Source: Dictyoglomus thermophilum H-6-12 | GTDB lineage: Bacteria > Dictyoglomota > Dictyoglomia > Dictyoglomales > Dictyoglomaceae | Direction of reading: 5' to 3' | NCBI RefSeq assembly: GCF_000020965.1 | Contig: NC_011297.1 | Span: forward strand, 1,364,525-1,428,524 | DNA: 64,000 nucleotides | Translations under genes and position numbers: made by a program | Shown here: positions 59,289 to 64,000 of the stretch, piece by piece | How the letters are laid out: each line of letters starts with the position of its first letter | Numbering within the stretch: position 1 is the first letter of the stretch | The notes under the pieces: model-generated | The model's input: the letters and a program-made list of their open reading frames with translations, nothing else | What the model was told of the DNA's origin: nothing | Database searches by the model: none

Positions 59289-62177
59289 TCATTCTTTTGC
59301 AAGTTCTAAACCAAATTCTTCTCTCTTCCTATCAATTTCTTTATTAATCTCTCTAGTATATTTCTCTATAGCTTCTCTTGGAATTTCACCAAGCATAACT
59401 ACTTCTCTGAAAGCATTATCTAAATGCCTCGATACATAATAACTTCCAGGAACATTAGGAATCTCCTTTAGATATCTCCATTGGGTTGAAAGTATTTTGT
59501 AATCTGAAGAAGGCCAGGGCAGATAACTCATAGCTTCTATGTTAGCGGTATTATACCTTGCACCAGCCCCCAAAACCGCCTCAAGCTCTCTGCCAAATCT
59601 TGCCTGAACATCTGTTGAAACCCACCATTTTACAAACTCCCAAGCCTCTTTCAACTTTTTTGTCTGAGAAAAGATTAAGATAGCATTACCCCCACCAGCT
59701 ACACTTCTATCAATAGAGCCATCACTCTTCCTTCTTCCTGGAACAGGAGCAATCCCCCAAAGCCCACTTATCTCAGGAGCAGCAACTTTAAATTGGTTAT
59801 ACATAGTATAAGGTCCAATTCCTAAAGGCATCTCTCCTGTTCTAAAACGGTTGAAGAAATCATAATAAAGGGGAATTCCATAAAGTACATATAAATTGGT
59901 CCATTCTTTGAAAGCTGTTACCCCTTCTTCATTATTAAGGATGCACCTTTTGCCATCTTCAGTATAGTATCTTCCACCCCTTTGAAGAAGAAGCATATTG
60001 AATATGTCAAAGCTTGTACCACCCGTCCCAGCTGCAAACTGCAGATTATAACTTTGTAATTTTGCAATAGTCTTATATAATTCATCCCAAGTATTCGGAA
60101 CCTCAATATTCAAACGGCCTAATATATCAGCTCTGTAAAACATTATAGGAAAATCTTGAGTCATAGGTAAACCATAAACCTTTCCTCCAAAGCTATAAGG
60201 GACAAGAGCATAAGGGGCAAAACACTTCTTCACATTCTCAAAGCCAGGCAACTTTGAAATATCCACAAGAGCTCCTCTTATACCATAATCTACAGCAAGT
60301 CCCCTCGGTACATTTAAAGCTACATCAGGAGGATTTTCCCTTGAGGCCACAGAAAAAAGTAAAGCTGCTTCGGTAGTTATAATGTTTAGGTTAACCCCTA
60401 TTCCTGTTTTAGGAGTAAAATCAGTATCTATAAGCATTTTTAAAGTTTCTGCCTGATCTCTACCCATCTGAACCCATACATTTATTGCCTTATCCTTCTC
60501 ATATACTGTACCTATCATGTTGTAGTCTTCTAAGAAAGAATAGAAAAACTTTTTTACTCCATCCCAAATTCCTTCAAAAATATTTGGATTTACTCTAGGA
60601 GACCTTGCATCAGGAGAAGCCACGATTATATAATCAATGTCTAAAGGTTGTTCTCTAATGGCAAGTACCCACGCAGAAAGGGCAGATAGGTTATCTCTAT
60701 ATCGTTGTAATCTCTGAGCAATAGTCTCTGGCTCCTTAGCCATTCCCTCAAGTTGAATAGCAACTCTCTCAAGAGTTGCTGCTTCACTAACTTTCTCCCC
60801 TCCAATAATCTTTAATTTTTCAGCATTTTCCTTCAATATCTTTGCATTTCTCTCTAAAGTAGGAATAAGATCTGGAATACTTTGCTCTAAAAGATAATCT
60901 CTGTAGGGATCAGGATTAGGAGAAGTGATCATTACAATCTTAGTATACAATTGAGACAAATCTATAGAGCATTGTAGAATATTTCTTATAACTTCTGCTA
61001 TGCTCTCATAAGTAACTTTAAGCCTAAGAGTATGTTCACCCTTTGTTAAATAAAAAAGATATTCGTCCTTCCCATTTCCTAGATACTTAAACTGCCATTT
61101 AGTATCATATTTGAATTTTATATTCCTTACTTCCTTAAAAGGAATCCTTCCATCTATATAAAGAGTCCTCTCAGAAGGTATTCCAGGATTTGCATTTTGC
61201 CTAAATTTAAAACCAATTTTATAAAAACCATCCTCTGGAACGGTAAATTTCCACTCAATCCACTGTCCAGAAGATCGCCAATTATACCCTCCTATTATGT
61301 TCAAAAGTTTATTTCGAGAACTATAAGGTTCATTAAGAGGATTACTCATATCGTATATGGGATAGAGAGTGGGCTCAGACTTTAAATAGGCTTTCTCTCC
61401 CTGAATCTTCACAATTATATTTTTTACACTCCTTTTTAGATCTTCTTTGTTGTAAGTACTAATTATTTCACTATAAGACGGAATATCTTTGAGATTGAAA
61501 ATCTTAATATAATCTATAACCATTGGCTCTTTTACTGAAATAAATCTCAAAGTATGCTTCCCTTTTGTAAAATAGAAAAGAAAAGGTTCAGAATATAAGC
61601 CTTCAGCATCATCGATAACCTTTTCAACCCACATGGGAGACTCTATCTGTAATGGTCTTAACTCATTTCCTCTATTATCTTTTAATGGATCTCCAGCATC
61701 CTTCCATATTCTTTCAAATCTTACAATCCTTACTTCGTTAAAAGGCCTTTTGCCATCAATCATGATTTCTCTTTCTATAGCTGAGTTTTTCCCAGTTATG
61801 GGATAGTATTTCACAGCAATGTTGTACAATCCCTCTTCTTCGATATTAAAGGTCCATTCTACAAAACCATTTTCCCCTGTATATAAGACTGGATGCTTAT
61901 CCTGAGTTAAATTTGTAAGTTTTTTAAGATCCATATCTTTAGAAAAATTAGAGTAATTTATTGCATTAATAATTAAAGTTAGATTTGGTCTTTTCTTGTC
62001 ATAGAATCTTGAGATATAAGTCTCATATGAATTCTCCTTACTTATAAGTTCAAAGATAACATTCAAATTAACCAGAGAATTTTGAGCGAAGTTTAGGTTT
62101 GTAATTAATAACAATATAAAGAGTAATAGAGAAATAAACCTTAAAACTAGTTTCAAAATTTTTTCAAAAATTAACAC
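59289..62177 (-). CDS. Giant solute-binding protein with two N-terminal carbohydrate-binding-like domains
   Basis: 962 residues. GTG start with GGAGG 8 bases upstream; signal helix to about residue 31 (NLNFA-Q) without lipobox. Two related beta domains follow: around W108 (FVEWTFNIEEEGLYNIAVKY, IMIDGKRPFNEVR, FTKGKHTLRF) and around W309 (WIEWKFTVPEDGFYKIGFKF, LYIDGRIPFKEVR, LTKGEHTLRL), i.e. a tandem duplication about 200 residues apart. A helical linker (400-510) leads to a family 1 solute-binding domain (about 540-950: INVWVQMGRDQAETLKMLID, PMTQDFPIMFYRADIL, FVKWWVSTDVQARFGRELE). Delivers glycans to the pair 2 permeases. Confidence 0.85.
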   Translation of the reverse strand: MLIFEKILKLVLRFISLLLFILLLITNLNFAQNSLVNLNVIFELISKENSYETYISRFYDKKRPNLTLIINAINYSNFSKDMDLKKLTNLTQDKHPVLYTGENGFVEWTFNIEEEGLYNIAVKYYPITGKNSAIEREIMIDGKRPFNEVRIVRFERIWKDAGDPLKDNRGNELRPLQIESPMWVEKVIDDAEGLYSEPFLFYFTKGKHTLRFISVKEPMVIDYIKIFNLKDIPSYSEIISTYNKEDLKRSVKNIIVKIQGEKAYLKSEPTLYPIYDMSNPLNEPYSSRNKLLNIIGGYNWRSSGQWIEWKFTVPEDGFYKIGFKFRQNANPGIPSERTLYIDGRIPFKEVRNIKFKYDTKWQFKYLGNGKDEYLFYLTKGEHTLRLKVTYESIAEVIRNILQCSIDLSQLYTKIVMITSPNPDPYRDYLLEQSIPDLIPTLERNAKILKENAEKLKIIGGEKVSEAATLERVAIQLEGMAKEPETIAQRLQRYRDNLSALSAWVLAIREQPLDIDYIIVASPDARSPRVNPNIFEGIWDGVKKFFYSFLEDYNMIGTVYEKDKAINVWVQMGRDQAETLKMLIDTDFTPKTGIGVNLNIITTEAALLFSVASRENPPDVALNVPRGLAVDYGIRGALVDISKLPGFENVKKCFAPYALVPYSFGGKVYGLPMTQDFPIMFYRADILGRLNIEVPNTWDELYKTIAKLQSYNLQFAAGTGGTSFDIFNMLLLQRGGRYYTEDGKRCILNNEEGVTAFKEWTNLYVLYGIPLYYDFFNRFRTGEMPLGIGPYTMYNQFKVAAPEISGLWGIAPVPGRRKSDGSIDRSVAGGGNAILIFSQTKKLKEAWEFVKWWVSTDVQARFGRELEAVLGAGARYNTANIEAMSYLPWPSSDYKILSTQWRYLKEIPNVPGSYYVSRHLDNAFREVVMLGEIPREAIEKYTREINKEIDRKREEFGLELAKE

Positions 62178-62324
62178 TTAAACAACCTCCAATTCTAATT
62201 TGATGCAATTTTAAAGAAAAAGTACATAAAAAGATAATAAAATTCCATTATTTTTAAAACCAGTTTCATAGCTTTTTCCAATCTTAACTCCCATTCAATT
62301 CATTTTTAACACAATTTTAATATA

Positions 62325-62360
62325 AAAATAGGGGAAAGGCAATAACCTTTCCCCTATTTT
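62325..62360 (-). terminator. Terminator after solute-binding copy 2
   Basis: Perfect 15-bp stem AAAATAGGGGAAAGG / CCTTTCCCCTATTTT with a 6-base loop, 7 bases after the stop at 62367. Probably partial, giving more binding protein than permease, as often in sugar transporter operons. Confidence 0.88.
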
Positions 62361-62366
62361 TTTCAA

Positions 62367-63689
62367 TTATTTAAGACCCTCTAAAATTGCATCAATAGCA
62401 GCTTGGAATTTAGGCTTTAATGCCTTTATAGATTTCGCAGGATTTGCCACATCAATCTGGTTAATCAAATCCCAGAAGCCAGGAATACCAGATATTGGAT
62501 CTATTTGAGCTCTAGTGGCAGCATCCATTAGGATATCATAAATTTCTTTTCCGCCTACCCTTTCTATCTGCGATTTTACAATTATTTCTTTTTCTTTATC
62601 AGTGGGTGTCAACATCCACAAAAGATACAAAGCAGCAAGTTCTGGATCCTTAGAGGAAGAAGCTATAGCCCAAGCACCGTCATCGGCCATATCTGCACTC
62701 TTCTTCTTGCTATCAGGACCTTTAGGGAATGGGACTATCCCTAATTTTTTACCAAGAGCATTTCTCATCCCAGAAAGCTCCCAAGGTCCCCAATAATCCA
62801 TACAGGTAATACCTTTTTGGAATCTCCCTTGAGGATCATTCCACCAATCAGAAGGTCTCATCTTATATTTTGCATCCATCTCATACACAGCCTGAAATGC
62901 TTTATAGGCTTTCGGATCATCCATAGCAAAAACAGGCTTACCACCTATATACTTAACCACCTGCACATCATTAGTATACAAGAAGGGCTGTACTACCGCC
63001 CAAGTAGCATAAGCATATTGGTCTATCTTTCCATCACCATTGGTATCTTGTGTAAGTTGCTTGCCTAAGTTGAAAAAGGTCTCCCAGGTCCACTTCCCTT
63101 GCTTATATAACTCGAGAGGATCAGGAAGTCCTGCCATCTCAAATTTCTCTTTGTTGTAATAAAGTATGTAGGGAAATACATTATCATTGTAAATGTTTGT
63201 TACCGCATAAATCTGCCCTCTCCATTTATAAAAAGATAACGTACTTTCTCTGAAACCAACTGTTTCCCAAAGATCTTTATTCTTAAAATCAATATATCTA
63301 TCTAATGGAAGAAGCATCTTCTTCATCATCCAAGTAGGTTTTTCTCCTGCTCCTATGTATACTACGTCAGCTCCAGAACCAGAAAGAATAGCTGCGCTCA
63401 ATTTCGGTCTATAATTTTCCCAAGTAGTATAAACTATTTTTACCTTTGCTCCTGTAATCTTTTCAAACTCTTCTCTCACCTGTTTTGGAGATCGAGTACC
63501 TGGTAAAGCTGTGTCATCCTCAGGCCAGAATTGCCATACATATATGGTTTTGCCTCTATACTTTTGGGTATCGATATTAAATGTGTATTTTCCTACTTTA
63601 AAGGTATATATTTTTTGTGCGAAGGAGGGAATTATAGATGTCAAAACAAAAAGAGAAATTAAAATCAAGGATAGCAAAATCTTTTTCAT
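62367..63689 (-). CDS. Extracellular sugar-binding protein of a CUT1 ABC transporter (copy 2)
   Basis: 440 residues. Signal peptide ending IPSFA-Q without lipobox. Same architecture as the protein at 47617: TIYVWQFWPEDD, DTNGDGKIDQYAYA, PAKSIKALKPKFQ. First gene of the locus downstream of the AraC gene, followed by a strong terminator. AAGGGGG precedes the ATG. Differences from copy 1 are concentrated in ligand-facing segments such as after YAYA (TWAVVQPFLYTNDVQ versus SWRTYAPFLWTNDVM). Confidence 0.92.
   Translation of the reverse strand: MKKILLSLILISLFVLTSIIPSFAQKIYTFKVGKYTFNIDTQKYRGKTIYVWQFWPEDDTALPGTRSPKQVREEFEKITGAKVKIVYTTWENYRPKLSAAILSGSGADVVYIGAGEKPTWMMKKMLLPLDRYIDFKNKDLWETVGFRESTLSFYKWRGQIYAVTNIYNDNVFPYILYYNKEKFEMAGLPDPLELYKQGKWTWETFFNLGKQLTQDTNGDGKIDQYAYATWAVVQPFLYTNDVQVVKYIGGKPVFAMDDPKAYKAFQAVYEMDAKYKMRPSDWWNDPQGRFQKGITCMDYWGPWELSGMRNALGKKLGIVPFPKGPDSKKKSADMADDGAWAIASSSKDPELAALYLLWMLTPTDKEKEIIVKSQIERVGGKEIYDILMDAATRAQIDPISGIPGFWDLINQIDVANPAKSIKALKPKFQAAIDAILEGLK
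63007..63224. repeat. Near-identical DNA tract shared with 48257-48474
   Basis: Partner of the tract in copy 1, here inside copy 2. It encodes the calcium-loop-like segment and the flanking conserved core of the binding protein. Confidence 0.9.
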
Positions 63690-63829
63690 TTATTTGCCCC
63701 CTTTCTTTTACTTATTACCTTAAAGAATCGTAGAACTTCACTTATATTGTAGTCTTAATAAAACTTTAAAATCTAATATTATTTTGGTTAAAAATAAAAA
63801 AATCTTGCTCGATTTAAAAGAGAGTCAAA

Positions 63830-64000
63830 TTAAAGATTTTGTTTTCTAAATTTTAAGGGAGTTGTATGCATATATTTTTTAAAAACCTTTATAAAATAAC
63901 TTATATTATCAAATCCGCATTCAAAAGCTATCTCCGAAACACTCATATCGGTATTTATAAGAAGCTCCATGGCTTTATCAACTCTCACTTTATTTATATA
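63830..64000 (-). CDS. AraC-family regulator, C-terminal end (5' part beyond window)
   Basis: 56 residues visible, open at the right edge. KAMELLINTDMSVSEIAFECGFDNISYFIKVFKKY is the second helix-turn-helix of an AraC regulator, followed by the usual tail TTPLKFRKQ. It lies directly upstream of the glycan locus on the same strand, so it probably controls that locus. N-terminal sensing domain not seen. Confidence 0.85.
   Translation of the reverse strand, partial: YINKVRVDKAMELLINTDMSVSEIAFECGFDNISYFIKVFKKYMHTTPLKFRKQNL

Noticed and set aside
63830..64000. AraC fragment as a pseudogene
   Set aside because: The frame is open to the window edge; truncation is due to the window, not to a mutation.

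Overview
The window is AT-rich, densely coding bacterial DNA with very short or overlapping gene junctions, strong GGAGG-type ribosome binding sites and frequent GTG/TTG starts. The gene content points to a thermophilic, anaerobic, polysaccharide-degrading diderm: GH5 and GH2 glycosidases, CUT1 sugar transporters, THEP1 NTPase, a minimal SufBC system, ferrous iron uptake and outer-membrane-barrel-like proteins. The composition and gene mix resemble Dictyoglomus; this genus call is inference from remembered features, not a search. No rRNA, tRNA, CRISPR array, insertion sequence or phage gene was seen, and no stretch longer than about 300 bases lacks a gene.

Layout. 1-1718: 3'-truncated beta-glucuronidase (minus). 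1838-2834: ArsR regulator plus DUF554 membrane protein. 2831-6939 (minus): operon larB-larC-guaA-LUD protein. 7077-7208: a tiny four-cysteine protein. 7198-14022 (minus): replication operon dnaN-yaaA-recF-dciA-like-gyrB plus an unrecognised 688-aa protein, with no dnaA. 14170-18937 (plus): Rrf2 regulator, sufC-sufB, rsmG, a GNAT-like protein and a second ArsR. 18990-20198 (minus): outer-membrane-barrel-like protein. 20353-24221 (plus): hsp20, lon and a bacterial eRF1-like (baeRF) protein. 24284-32769 (minus): gap, leuS, then an operon of an ABC-2 exporter and an M1 peptidase with a beta-barrel-like tail. 32980-35889 (plus): fur-feoA-feoB-feoC. 35810-40980 (minus): pyrRBCKDF behind a PyrR-type leader with terminator; trmB lies upstream. 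42235-47579: alpha/beta hydrolase, YHS protein and copA (minus), THEP1 (minus) and an FGGY kinase (plus).

47617-64000 (minus) is one beta-glycan utilisation locus: two near-twin solute-binding proteins at its ends, a secreted GH5 glycanase, a small carbohydrate-binding-like protein, two permease pairs, a 962-aa binding protein fused to two carbohydrate-binding-like domains, a DUF5696 protein, an NHL-propeller/Yip1 membrane protein, and an AraC regulator cut by the right edge. No transport ATPase is present, so a shared ATPase elsewhere is implied.

The most interesting items are the NHL-Yip1/DUF5696 pair inside the glycan locus, patchy near-identity (gene conversion) between the two solute-binding genes 14.75 kb apart, the pyr leader in which a PyrR site abuts the Shine-Dalgarno of a 26-codon ORF that runs through the terminator, the baeRF protein with a GGW loop next to lon, the SufC-SufB pair standing without a cysteine desulfurase, and several exact operator-like repeats (6994-7025, 20274-20287, 45626-45644).
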